Shown in pieces: positions 16,522 to 24,885 of a DNA stretch of 64,000 bases (positions within the stretch are counted from its first letter, which is position 1; each line of letters begins with the position of its first letter). Below the pieces are notes generated by a model. That model was not told the DNA's origin. It saw only the letters and a list, made by a program, of their open reading frames with translations, and made no database searches. A program made the translations under genes and the position numbers. The stretch comes from Intestinibacter sp964449895 (GTDB lineage Bacteria > Bacillota > Clostridia > Peptostreptococcales > Peptostreptococcaceae). The stretch covers positions 1-64,000 of the forward strand of contig CAYVBY010000012.1 in the NCBI GenBank assembly GCA_964449895.1, given 5' to 3'.

Positions 16522-17586
16522 TTATATAGCTGACATTTTCTTAGTTTGATCTTCTGTTATAAGAGCATCTATCATTTCATCTAAATCTCCATCTAGGAAA
16601 GATTCTAATTTATATAATGTTAGATTTATTCTATGGTCACTTACCCTTCCTTGTGGGAAATTGTAAGTTCTTATTCTTTCTGATCTATCTCCTGTACCAA
16701 CTTGGCTTTTTCTTTCTGCTGCTATGTCATCATGTTGTTCTGCTAGCGCTTTATCATATAATCTAGCTTTTAATACTTTCATAGCTTTTTCTTTATTTTT
16801 TAATTGAGATTTTTCATCTTGACAAGAAACAACTTCACCAGTTGGGATATGAGTTATTCTTACTGCTGAGTCAGTTGTATTAACGCATTGTCCACCATTT
16901 CCAGATGCTCTAAATACATCAATTCTTAAATCATTTGGATTAATTTCTACTTCTACATCTTCTACTTCTGGTAAAACAGCTACTGTTGCTGTTGAAGTAT
17001 GTATTCTACCACCTGATTCAGTTGAAGGTATTCTTTGAACTCTATGAACACCTGATTCATATTTAAGTCTAGAATATGCGCCTTTACCTTTTATCATGAA
17101 AGAAACTTCTTTGTATCCACCTACACCAGTATCACTAGCACTTAAAAGTTCAGTTTTCCATCTTCTTCTTTCAGCATATCTTGAGAACATTCTAAATAAG
17201 TCTCCAGCAAATAGAGCTGCTTCATCTCCACCTGCTCCACCTCTTATTTCAACTATAACGTTCTTTTCGTCATTTGGGTCTTTAGGTAATAATAATACTT
17301 TTAATTCATCTTCTATTGGTTCTACTTTATCTTCTAATTCAGATAATTCCATTTTTGCTAATTCTCTTAATTCTTCATCAGATTCTTCTTCTAATATAGC
17401 TTTAGATTCTTTTATATTATCTGTTACTTCTTTGTATTCTCTGTATTTCATTACAATCGGTTCTAAATCGGCATGTTCTTTCATATATTTTTGCCATGTT
17501 TTTTGATCATTTATAACTTCTATATCGCTTATTTTTTCTGTAAGATCTTTATATTTATCTTCTAATACTTGCAGTTTGTTTAACAT
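16522..17586 (-). CDS. prfA: Peptide chain release factor 1
   Basis: Recognises UAA and UAG and triggers peptide release. In the 354 aa the GGQ loop (ASGNGGQCVNTTDSAVR), which PrmC methylates on its glutamine, is intact, as is the RIPSTESGGRIHTST codon-recognition region. AGGAAGGTG precedes the ATG. It follows prmC by 12 bases, the conserved pairing of enzyme and substrate. Confidence 0.97.
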   Translation of the reverse strand: MLNKLQVLEDKYKDLTEKISDIEVINDQKTWQKYMKEHADLEPIVMKYREYKEVTDNIKESKAILEEESDEELRELAKMELSELEDKVEPIEDELKVLLLPKDPNDEKNVIVEIRGGAGGDEAALFAGDLFRMFSRYAERRRWKTELLSASDTGVGGYKEVSFMIKGKGAYSRLKYESGVHRVQRIPSTESGGRIHTSTATVAVLPEVEDVEVEINPNDLRIDVFRASGNGGQCVNTTDSAVRITHIPTGEVVSCQDEKSQLKNKEKAMKVLKARLYDKALAEQHDDIAAERKSQVGTGDRSERIRTYNFPQGRVSDHRINLTLYKLESFLDGDLDEMIDALITEDQTKKMSAI

Positions 17587-17598
17587 CGTTTCACCTTC

Positions 17599-18450
17599 CT
17601 ATTTATTATAAAATCCTATTACTACTCTTTCAAAGCCTTGTAAGTCTTTTTTGGTATATATACCTTCAAAGCCATTTTGTTGCATAATTTTACTTACATC
17701 AGATGCTTGATCGTGTCCTACTTCGTAAGCTAATATTCCATTTGTTTTTAAAAATTCTCTAGATTCTTCTGTGATTTTTCTATAAAAATCAAGCCCATCA
17801 TCTCCACCTTCTAAAGCATTGTAAGGTTCAAAATCTTTTACTTGTCTATCTAATCCTTCTATATCTTTTTTTCTTATATAAGGAGGATTCGATACAATTA
17901 TATCAAATTTTTGTTCTTTTGGTACATTTGAAAACACATCTGACTTAATAAAATCTATTCGCTCATCTACTTTATTAGAAATAGCATTTTTAGATGCTAT
18001 TTCTAATGCAATATCAGAAATGTCCACTGATATAACATGCGATTTATCTAAATATTTTGCTAGGCTAACAGTAATTGCTCCAGAGCCTGTCCCTATATCT
18101 AAAATATTCAATCCTGTTTTATTATTACATATATTTATTAATTCTTCCACTAAAGTTTCTGTGTCTGGTCTAGGAATTAATACTCCCTCTTTTACAAAAA
18201 AGTCCAAACCCATAAATTCTCTATTACCTATAATATAGGCAATTGGTCTTTCATTCAATCTATCTTTCATCATTTCTAAAAAATATTTTTCTTGTTCATC
18301 ATCTAAAGACTTATCTAAGTTTAATCTGATGTACATAGAATCTACATCTCCCAATGCTTTTTTTAGAAGCATTTCTACATCTAACCTAGGAGTATCACTA
18401 ATATTTTCTAGCTGTTGGCAATATTTTATAATTATTTCTTTAATAGTCAT
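17599..18450 (-). CDS. prmC: Release factor glutamine methyltransferase
   Basis: SAM-dependent N5-methylation of the GGQ glutamine in release factors. The 283 aa have an N-terminal helical domain (about 1-75), motif I NILDIGTGSGAITVSLAKY and the catalytic NPPY motif (IVSNPPYIRKKDI). It lies between yqhQ (10-base gap) and prfA (12-base gap). Confidence 0.95.
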   Translation of the reverse strand: MTIKEIIIKYCQQLENISDTPRLDVEMLLKKALGDVDSMYIRLNLDKSLDDEQEKYFLEMMKDRLNERPIAYIIGNREFMGLDFFVKEGVLIPRPDTETLVEELINICNNKTGLNILDIGTGSGAITVSLAKYLDKSHVISVDISDIALEIASKNAISNKVDERIDFIKSDVFSNVPKEQKFDIIVSNPPYIRKKDIEGLDRQVKDFEPYNALEGGDDGLDFYRKITEESREFLKTNGILAYEVGHDQASDVSKIMQQNGFEGIYTKKDLQGFERVVIGFYNK

Positions 18451-18460
18451 AAACTACCCC

Positions 18461-19369
18461 TTATTCTTCATTTAATGCAGCTTTAAGTGCTGCTATTGCT
18501 ACTTCTAATTGTTCATCATCTGGTTCATTTGTAGTTATTTTTTGCATCATCATTCCTGGATATGCGACAATTTTACTAAAAATATTATTATATTTCCCAA
18601 GAAATTTTATTATTTCATAAGATATTCCAGCAACTATTGGAATACATATAAGTCTTATTCCCACTCTTAAAAGTGGATTTGGCCATCCAAAGAATGAAAA
18701 TAATATAATTGATATAAACATAACTATAAATAAAAAATTTGTACCACATCTAGGATGTAGTCTTCCAAATTTCCTTGCATTTTCAACAGTTAATTCTAAA
18801 CCATTTTCATAACAATAAATTGATTTATGTTCAGCTCCATGATATTGGAAAACTCTTTTTATATCTGACATAAATGATACACCTAACATATACAATACAA
18901 GTATAGTAACTCTAAGAATACCTTCTATTAAGTTAAGAACTATATGATTATCTATTATCTTTGCAAATAGACCTCCAATTCCTGTAGGTATTAATACAAA
19001 AAGTCCAATAGAAAGAATTAACGATAATATTAAAGATACAGCTATTATTGCATCATTTGCTTTTTCTTTAAATATTTTCTTTAAAAATCTATCTATTGCA
19101 TCTTCTTCCTCATCTTCTAAAAAAAATTCAGAAGAAAAATTTAAACTTTTAATTCCACTTATCATAGTCTCGATTAAAATAAATCCACCTCTAAAAAAAG
19201 GTATTTTATGTATATTTTTATCTCTTATCCAGCTTTTTATTCTTTCTGTTTTGATTTCTATTTGTCCATCAGGCTTTCTAACAGCAATAGATCTTCTATC
19301 ACCAGACTGCATCATTACACCCTCAATTACTGCTTGCCCTCCGACTTTGCCTAATCTTTCATTTTTCAT
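18461..19369 (-). CDS. yqhQ: DUF1385 family membrane protein (YqhQ-like)
   Basis: 302 aa. The N-terminal VGGQAVIEGVMMQSGDR and the RRSIAVRKPDG stretch are the family signature. Several membrane segments lie between residues 110 and 240, and the conserved YHGAEHKSIYCYE and LHPRCGTNF motifs hold His and Cys residues suitable for metal binding. The molecular function is not established. In many Firmicutes it sits directly upstream of prmC-prfA, as here. Confidence 0.88.
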   Translation of the reverse strand: MKNERLGKVGGQAVIEGVMMQSGDRRSIAVRKPDGQIEIKTERIKSWIRDKNIHKIPFFRGGFILIETMISGIKSLNFSSEFFLEDEEEDAIDRFLKKIFKEKANDAIIAVSLILSLILSIGLFVLIPTGIGGLFAKIIDNHIVLNLIEGILRVTILVLYMLGVSFMSDIKRVFQYHGAEHKSIYCYENGLELTVENARKFGRLHPRCGTNFLFIVMFISIILFSFFGWPNPLLRVGIRLICIPIVAGISYEIIKFLGKYNNIFSKIVAYPGMMMQKITTNEPDDEQLEVAIAALKAALNEE

Positions 19370-19438
19370 ATTATTCTCCTTAATATCAATTAAGCTTTTT
19401 CATACATTTAATATTATATCAAATTTATAATATTAAAA

Positions 19439-19484
19439 AAGGGAATGTTACAAAATAAAAAAACTTTTATTCTAGCACACCCCT
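19439..19484 (-). terminator. Possible terminator after tdk
   Basis: An imperfect stem (AAGGGG-TGT arm against ACATTCCCTT) is followed on the minus strand by six T residues, 14 bases after the tdk stop. Mismatches in the middle lower the confidence. Confidence 0.4.
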
Positions 19485-19497
19485 TATATCTGTAAAA

Positions 19498-20070
19498 TTA
19501 TATTATTTGATGACATTTTCTACATCTAGCTTCATAACTTTCAACTGCACCTATTTTTATGATAGAATCATCTCTTTTAGCTGGTTTATTATCAATTAGT
19601 CTTTGAGTTCTAGTTGCAGGCTGACCACATACAGAACAAATAGCTTGTATTTTATCTACAAATTCCGCTACAGCTAATAGTTTAGGAGTTGGTCCAAAAG
19701 GATCTCCTTTAAAATCCATATCTAGACCAGCGGCTATTACTCTTATTCCTCTATCAGCCAAATCTACAGCTATATCTACAATTTTTTCATCAAAGAATTG
19801 TACTTCATCTATTCCAACAACCTGAGTATCTTCTTTGATTATATCATATATCTCAGTTGAATTTTCTATAGCAATACCATCTATACTTTCTCCACAATGA
19901 GATACTACATTATTTTTACTATATCTATTATCTATTTTGGGTTTAACAACAACTATATTTTGTTTTGCAATTTTAGCTCTTTTTAATCTTCTAATTAATT
20001 CTTCACTTTTTCCGCTATACATAGGACCTACTATAACCTCTATGTAGCCATGATTAACTGGTCTATACAT
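19498..20070 (-). CDS. tdk: Thymidine kinase
   Basis: ATP-dependent phosphorylation of thymidine (type II TK, 190 aa). The P-loop GPMYSGKS, the DEVQFF Walker B-like motif with the catalytic Glu, and the zinc-binding pairs CSVCG and CRKC are present. The start is ATG 20070, 5 bases after GGAGG; an upstream in-frame TTG overlaps that RBS and was rejected. It follows rpmE across a terminator, so expression may rely on read-through. Confidence 0.95.
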   Translation of the reverse strand: MYRPVNHGYIEVIVGPMYSGKSEELIRRLKRAKIAKQNIVVVKPKIDNRYSKNNVVSHCGESIDGIAIENSTEIYDIIKEDTQVVGIDEVQFFDEKIVDIAVDLADRGIRVIAAGLDMDFKGDPFGPTPKLLAVAEFVDKIQAICSVCGQPATRTQRLIDNKPAKRDDSIIKIGAVESYEARCRKCHQII

Positions 20071-20103
20071 TTCATCCTCCAAAATAAGTCATAAAAATAA
20101 AAT

Positions 20104-20125
20104 AGGAGTTGGAAAACCAACCCCT
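20104..20125 (-). terminator. Terminator after rpmE
   Basis: A 9-bp stem with one G-T pair (AGGAGTTGG / CCAACCCCT) and a 4-base loop is followed on the minus strand by ATTTTATTTTTATG. It separates rpmE from tdk. On the plus strand it is followed by T9, so it could stop both strands. Confidence 0.7.
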
Positions 20126-20140
20126 GTTTTTTTTTGAATA

Positions 20141-20341
20141 TTATTCCATGTTGAATCTTTTTTTGAATTTGTCGATTCTTCCACCTTTTTCTATATTCTT
20201 TTGTTTTCCTGTATAGAAAGGATGGCATTCAGAACAAATTTCAACTCTTATTTCGTCCTTAGTTGAACCAGCCATGAAAGTATTTCCACAAGCACAACGT
20301 ACTTCTACTTCATTGTATTTTGGTTGTATATCTTTTTGCAT
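20141..20341 (-). CDS. rpmE: Ribosomal protein bL31, zinc-binding form
   Basis: 66-aa large-subunit ribosomal protein. The MQKDIQPKYNEVEVRC start, Cys pairs CAC (16/18) and CSEC (36/39), and the HPFYTGKQ signature identify the zinc-containing (C+) form. The start is the ATG at 20341, 5 bases after AGAGGTGA; an earlier in-frame GTG is part of that RBS. It is preceded by a strong promoter at 20419-20447. Confidence 0.95.
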   Translation of the reverse strand: MQKDIQPKYNEVEVRCACGNTFMAGSTKDEIRVEICSECHPFYTGKQKNIEKGGRIDKFKKRFNME

Positions 20342-20418
20342 TATTGTCACCTCTTTTTTCTTTTATATTTTAAAATTATTATACTAATTTTTTTAACTTC
20401 TTCCATATCAACTATAAC

Positions 20419-20447
20419 ATTATAACATATCTATTTTTAGGGTTCAA
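20419..20447 (-). promoter_or_regulatory. Strong sigma-A promoter of rpmE
   Basis: Minus-strand TTGAAC (20442-20447), a 17-base spacer and TATAAT (20419-20424). An extended -10 TG dinucleotide sits one base upstream of the -10. The predicted leader is about 70 bases. Confidence 0.68.
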
Positions 20448-20501
20448 GCCTTTTTCTCACTCTTTAATTTTTATTATTTTCCGTAATTTTTCTTAAATAA
20501 A

Positions 20502-22160
20502 TTAATTTTTATTTATACTATCTATAAATTCATCATTAGTTTTAGTTCTTTTTAATGCTTCTAATACACTATCAGTTACTTCTAGTAAAGAATTATTACT
20601 CATTTCTTTTCTTAATTTCCATAAAGCAGTTTTTTCTTTTTCTGATAATAATAAATCTTCTCTTCTTGTTCCAGATTTATAAATGTCAACAGCTGGGAAT
20701 ATTCTCTTTTCAGCTAATTTTCTATCTAGATGTAATTCCATATTTCCTGTTCCTTTAAATTCTTCAAATATTACATCATCCATTCTAGAACCTGTTTCGA
20801 CTAAAGCTGTTGCAAGAATTGTAAGAGAACCACCTTGTCTTATATTTCTAGCAGCACCAAAGAATTTTTTAGGACCATGAAGAGCTCCTGGATCTAAACC
20901 TCCTGATAAAGTTCTTCCTGTAGGAGAAATTGTCATATTATATGCTCTAGCAAGTCTAGTTATACTATCTAATAATATAACTACATCTTTACCATGCTCA
21001 ACAAGTCTTTGAGCTCTATTTAAGACCATTTCTGCTACTTTTACATGATGACTTGAAACTTGATCAAATGTTGAGTATATAACATCAGCATTTATAGATT
21101 CCTTCATATCAGTAACTTCTTCAGGTCTTTCATCTATTAATAATACTATTAATTCTACATTTGGATGATTTTTTACTATACTATTTGCAACACTTTTTAA
21201 AAGAATAGTTTTTCCTGCTTTTGGTGGTGCAACAATTAAACCTCTTTGTCCTTTTCCTATTGGAGATATTAAATCTATTAATCTAGTAGATATTTCATAA
21301 GGATTTTTTTCTAAAGTTAATCTCTCTTCTGGATATATAGGTGTTAAAGTTTCAAATGACTTTCTTTGTATTGAAGTTTCTGGATCTTCATCATTTATCT
21401 TTTGAACAAATAAAAGTGCTCTGAATTTTTCACCTGTTTTGGGATGTCTAGTAATACCTCTTATTTTATCTCCAGTTCTCATATTAAATCTTCTTATTTG
21501 TGAAGGCGATACATATACATCATTTTCTGTTGATAGATAATTAGAACCTCTTAAAAAACCAAATCCATCTGGTAATATTTCTAATACTCCCATTACTTCA
21601 TCTTCTTTAGAAGTATTAAATTCATTAATTATTTTAGATTCTTCTACTACTTTAGGAATATAAGTTCCTTTTTGATTATTCATATTATTATTTTTTTGTG
21701 TTTTTACATCGTTATTAATAGATTTGTTATCAATATTTTTATCATTTTTTTGAAATTTATTATAATTTCTTGGATTATTAGTATTATTTGTAATATTATT
21801 TTTTATGTAATTTTTATTTTCGTATTTATTATTTTTATTATTCTCAGATTTATACGTAGTTTGTTTTAAATCTTCGACATTATCTTGTGTATTATCATCT
21901 ACTACAATATTATCCTCATCATCAATAGATTTTTCTATCTTTTTCATATCATTTATATTATCTTTTTTACCTTGATCTTCTTTTTTTAATGTATTTTTTT
22001 CATTGTTTTTACTTTGATTTACATTGTCTTTTATTTTTTCAATTAATTCAGCTTTTTTGTATTTAGTAATTGATTTTATACCTAATACTTTAGCTAATTC
22101 TCTTAGCTGAGTTAAATTCATACTACTTAACTCATTTAAATTAATATTTTCTATATTCAA
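20502..22160 (-). CDS. rho: Transcription termination factor Rho with Asn-rich insertion
   Basis: Hexameric RNA helicase, 552 aa, longer than the usual ~420. Order: SAP-like Rho-N (1-48), a low-complexity insertion (about 50-168), cold-shock-type RNA-binding domain (about 185-262), then the RecA-like ATPase with P-loop APPKAGKT, Walker B VILLDSITRLARAYN and the Q/R-loop region up to the C-terminus. Residues 107-164 contain 24 Asn of 58, resembling the prion-forming segment reported in C. botulinum Rho. Translation starts at TTG, 6 bases after GGGAGG. Confidence 0.95.
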   Translation of the reverse strand: MNIENINLNELSSMNLTQLRELAKVLGIKSITKYKKAELIEKIKDNVNQSKNNEKNTLKKEDQGKKDNINDMKKIEKSIDDEDNIVVDDNTQDNVEDLKQTTYKSENNKNNKYENKNYIKNNITNNTNNPRNYNKFQKNDKNIDNKSINNDVKTQKNNNMNNQKGTYIPKVVEESKIINEFNTSKEDEVMGVLEILPDGFGFLRGSNYLSTENDVYVSPSQIRRFNMRTGDKIRGITRHPKTGEKFRALLFVQKINDEDPETSIQRKSFETLTPIYPEERLTLEKNPYEISTRLIDLISPIGKGQRGLIVAPPKAGKTILLKSVANSIVKNHPNVELIVLLIDERPEEVTDMKESINADVIYSTFDQVSSHHVKVAEMVLNRAQRLVEHGKDVVILLDSITRLARAYNMTISPTGRTLSGGLDPGALHGPKKFFGAARNIRQGGSLTILATALVETGSRMDDVIFEEFKGTGNMELHLDRKLAEKRIFPAVDIYKSGTRREDLLLSEKEKTALWKLRKEMSNNSLLEVTDSVLEALKRTKTNDEFIDSINKN

Positions 22161-22269
22161 AATAAACCTCCCTGCTTTTAATTATTTTATCATTATTACT
22201 TTTTTTGGAAACAAACGGTATGAAAAAGAAAAGATATTTATTTTAATTCGAACATACATTAATAATTTA

Positions 22270-22299
22270 ATAATATCATCATTTTTATATTATGGTCAA
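22270..22299 (-). promoter_or_regulatory. Candidate promoter of rho
   Basis: Minus-strand TTGACC (22294-22299), an 18-base spacer and TATTAT (22270-22275), about 110 bases before the rho start codon. It lies in the AT-rich 294-base gap between glpX and rho. Confidence 0.42.
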
Positions 22300-22381
22300 T
22301 AAATAAAAATAAATCAAATTTCTATATTTAAAATCATAAACATATAATATTATTTCCTATTTAAAATTTTCTATGCAAAAA

Positions 22382-22427
22382 ATAACCCATTATACTGTAA
22401 TTTTATTTACAAGTATTAATGGATTAT
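22382..22427 (-). terminator. Terminator after glpX
   Basis: A long imperfect stem (arm ending AATCCATTAATACTTGTAA against TTACAGTATAATGGGTT) is followed by six T on the minus strand, about 28 bases past the glpX stop. Confidence 0.55.
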
Positions 22428-22454
22428 TTTTAAACTTTATTTATTATATATTTT

Positions 22455-23456
22455 TTATTCCATATTATATTTTTTCATTAATTCTATTAATATTTCATTT
22501 TTGTCTAGGTTATGTATAGCTTCTACAAATCTTATAGTTCCTGTTTTTCCTCTCATTACTACAGATTCAGTTTTCGCCTTATTATTTCCTACATGGATTA
22601 CACCTTTTAATAAATTTCCTTCTGTAATTCCTGTTGCTGCAAAGAATAAATCTTCTCCTTTAGCTAAGTCATCTATAGTTAATTTTTTTGCTATATCTTC
22701 ATCAGTAAATCCCATTTCATAACATCTATTTGTTTCTTGTTCACTTAATGGATAAATTTGAGCTTGCATATCTCCACCCATACATTTTATAGCGGCTGCT
22801 GTTATTACACCTTCTGGGCCTCCACCGATTCCCATTAACATGTCAACACCTGTTTCATCAAAACAAGTCGCAATCCCTGCTGCAACATCTCCAGCATCAA
22901 ACATTTTTATTTTGCATCCTAATTTTCTAGCTGGTTCGAATATGTAATTATGTCTTTCTCTATCTTGAACCATAATTGTCATTTGAGTTGTTTTTTTACC
23001 TAGAGCTTTTGAAACATTTAATATGTTTTCTTCTACAGTTTTGTCTAAATCTATTACACCCTTTGCTTTTGGTCCTACAACTATTTTTTTCATATAAGTA
23101 TCTGGTGCATTTAATAAAGAACCTTTTTTACCCATAGCTATTACTGCTATAGCATTTGGAAGTCCTTTTGCTATTAATGAAGTTCCATCAAGAGGATCTA
23201 CTGCTATGTCAACTTCCATACAACCATCTTCCCCAGTTCCTACTTTCTCTCCTATATATAACATAGGAGCTTCATCAAGTTCTCCTTCACCAATTACAAC
23301 TTCTCCTTTGATTTTAACTGATTCAAAAGCTCTTCTCATAGCTTCTACAGCTGCTCCATCAGCACCTTCTTTGTCTCCTCTTCCCATAAATTGTGATGAT
23401 ACTAATGCTGCTGCTTCTGTAACTCTTACAAGTTCTAAGGCTAAATTTCTATCCAT
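22455..23456 (-). CDS. glpX: Fructose-1,6-bisphosphatase class II
   Basis: Gluconeogenic phosphatase, 333 aa, lithium-sensitive GlpX type. Metal-binding motifs GEGELDEAPMLY and DIAVDPLDGTSLIAKG, and the GIGGGPEGVITAAAIKCMGG substrate-binding stretch, are intact. GGAG precedes the ATG. It lies between galU (upstream) and rho (downstream), an arrangement also found in C. difficile. Confidence 0.95.
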   Translation of the reverse strand: MDRNLALELVRVTEAAALVSSQFMGRGDKEGADGAAVEAMRRAFESVKIKGEVVIGEGELDEAPMLYIGEKVGTGEDGCMEVDIAVDPLDGTSLIAKGLPNAIAVIAMGKKGSLLNAPDTYMKKIVVGPKAKGVIDLDKTVEENILNVSKALGKKTTQMTIMVQDRERHNYIFEPARKLGCKIKMFDAGDVAAGIATCFDETGVDMLMGIGGGPEGVITAAAIKCMGGDMQAQIYPLSEQETNRCYEMGFTDEDIAKKLTIDDLAKGEDLFFAATGITEGNLLKGVIHVGNNKAKTESVVMRGKTGTIRFVEAIHNLDKNEILIELMKKYNME

Positions 23457-23644
23457 TTTCTTCTCCTTTTTATATTGTTTATACTTAATCTTTTAATTAT
23501 AATATTCTAATTTGTATTTAATTTCTATATTCTTAATTTATTATTTATTATCAACACTAAATATTATACACTATTTATATTTACTATTTACTATTTAATT
23601 TTCATAAATACGATTTCCTAATAAATTTTTATAAAAATACATAT

Positions 23645-23684
23645 AAAAAAGAAGCTATTTCAAATTTAAAATAACTTCTTTTTT
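23645..23684. terminator. Bidirectional terminator after the galU operon
   Basis: An interrupted stem (AAAAAAGAAG-C-TATTT / AAATA-A-CTTCTTTTTT) with T-runs in both directions. It lies 22 bases after the 36-aa gene and upstream of glpX. Confidence 0.7.
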
Positions 23685-23705
23685 TTATAAAAACTTTTTA
23701 TAAAT

Positions 23706-23816
23706 TTATAAGTACCATGAAATAACAGTTATTAAAGTACTTATACTTGTTATAACAAATATAGCTGCTATTCCAATAGCTACTACTTTTGTAAATGTAT
23801 TCGTTTTTTTAGCCAA
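23706..23816 (-). CDS. Very small membrane peptide, 36 aa
   Basis: A 36-residue frame starting at TTG (23816) with AAGGA six bases upstream and ending with TAA. It begins with the basic stretch MAKKTNTFTK and continues as one transmembrane helix (about 11-33: VVAIGIAAIFVITSISTLITV), ending SWYL. It lies 30 bases after galU and ahead of a strong terminator, so it is the last gene of that transcript. Size and layout recall the tiny DUF4044/Prli42 class of Firmicutes membrane peptides, but that link is a guess. Confidence 0.6.
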   Translation of the reverse strand: MAKKTNTFTKVVAIGIAAIFVITSISTLITVISWYL

Positions 23817-23846
23817 TTTATTTCCTTCTTTCTAAATTTAACTTCT

Positions 23847-24779
23847 TTATTTGCTATCTTTACTTGATGTAATTTCTTTATCAACTGCAACTTCTTGATT
23901 ATAAGATGGTAAACTACATACTTTATTTAAATATTTGATAAACGGTTCTCTAAGTTCTTCTCTTTTTAGAGCAAAATCAACTGTTGCTTCTAAAAATCCT
24001 AACTTATCACCAACATCATATCTTCTTCCTTCAAATTCATATGCATACATAGCTTCTTTTTTAGATAAAGTTTTTAATGCATCTGTTAATTGAACTTCTC
24101 CACCTTTACCTGGTTCTTGATTTTCAAGAATTTCAAAAATTTCAGGCGTTATTATATATCTGCCTAATATTGCCATATTAGAAGGTTGTTTACCTAACTC
24201 TGGTTTTTCAACTAAGTCTTTTACTTTATAAACCCTGTTTTCTATATGTTTTGCAGCAATTATGCCATATTTATTAGTATCTTCCTCTGGAACAGATTGT
24301 ACACCTAAAATAGTTGTTCTATATTCCTCATAAGCAGACATCAATTGTTTTAGGCAAGGAACTTCATTGTCTACTATGTCATCTCCTAGCATAACAGCAA
24401 AAGGCTCATCTCCTATGAAGCTTCTTGCACAATAGATAGCATCTCCTAATCCTCTAGGTTCTTTTTGTCTAATATAATATATATTTATCATCTTAGATAT
24501 ATTTTGAACTATTTCTAATAAATCTTTTTTTCCTTTTTGTTCTAATTCCAATTCTAATTCTACAGATTTATCAAAATGGTCTTCTATAGATTTTTTATTT
24601 TTACCGGTAATTATAAGTATTTCTTCTATTCCTGATTCAACAGCTTCTTCAATTATATATTGTAATGTTGGTTTGTCCACAATAGGTAACATCTCTTTTG
24701 GTTGTGCTTTTGTAGCTGGTAGAAATCTTGTTCCAAGTCCTGCTGCTGGTATTACAGCTTTTTTTATTTTCTTTTGCAT
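23847..24779 (-). CDS. galU: UTP-glucose-1-phosphate uridylyltransferase
   Basis: Makes UDP-glucose for cell-envelope glycans. 310 aa; the nucleotide-binding AVIPAAGLGTRFLPATKAQPKEM start and the VEKPELG and GRYIITPEIF segments are diagnostic of GalU/GtaB. The start is ATG 24779, after GGAGAAGG; a longer frame has no RBS. It is followed by a 36-aa membrane peptide gene. Confidence 0.95.
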   Translation of the reverse strand: MQKKIKKAVIPAAGLGTRFLPATKAQPKEMLPIVDKPTLQYIIEEAVESGIEEILIITGKNKKSIEDHFDKSVELELELEQKGKKDLLEIVQNISKMINIYYIRQKEPRGLGDAIYCARSFIGDEPFAVMLGDDIVDNEVPCLKQLMSAYEEYRTTILGVQSVPEEDTNKYGIIAAKHIENRVYKVKDLVEKPELGKQPSNMAILGRYIITPEIFEILENQEPGKGGEVQLTDALKTLSKKEAMYAYEFEGRRYDVGDKLGFLEATVDFALKREELREPFIKYLNKVCSLPSYNQEVAVDKEITSSKDSK

Positions 24780-24885
24780 ATTACCTTCTCCCTCCAAAAT
24801 TAAACTATACAAAAATAATTTTTCATGTATTATTTAACCATTAACATTTAAATATCATTCTACATTATAAATATATTTTTGTCAC

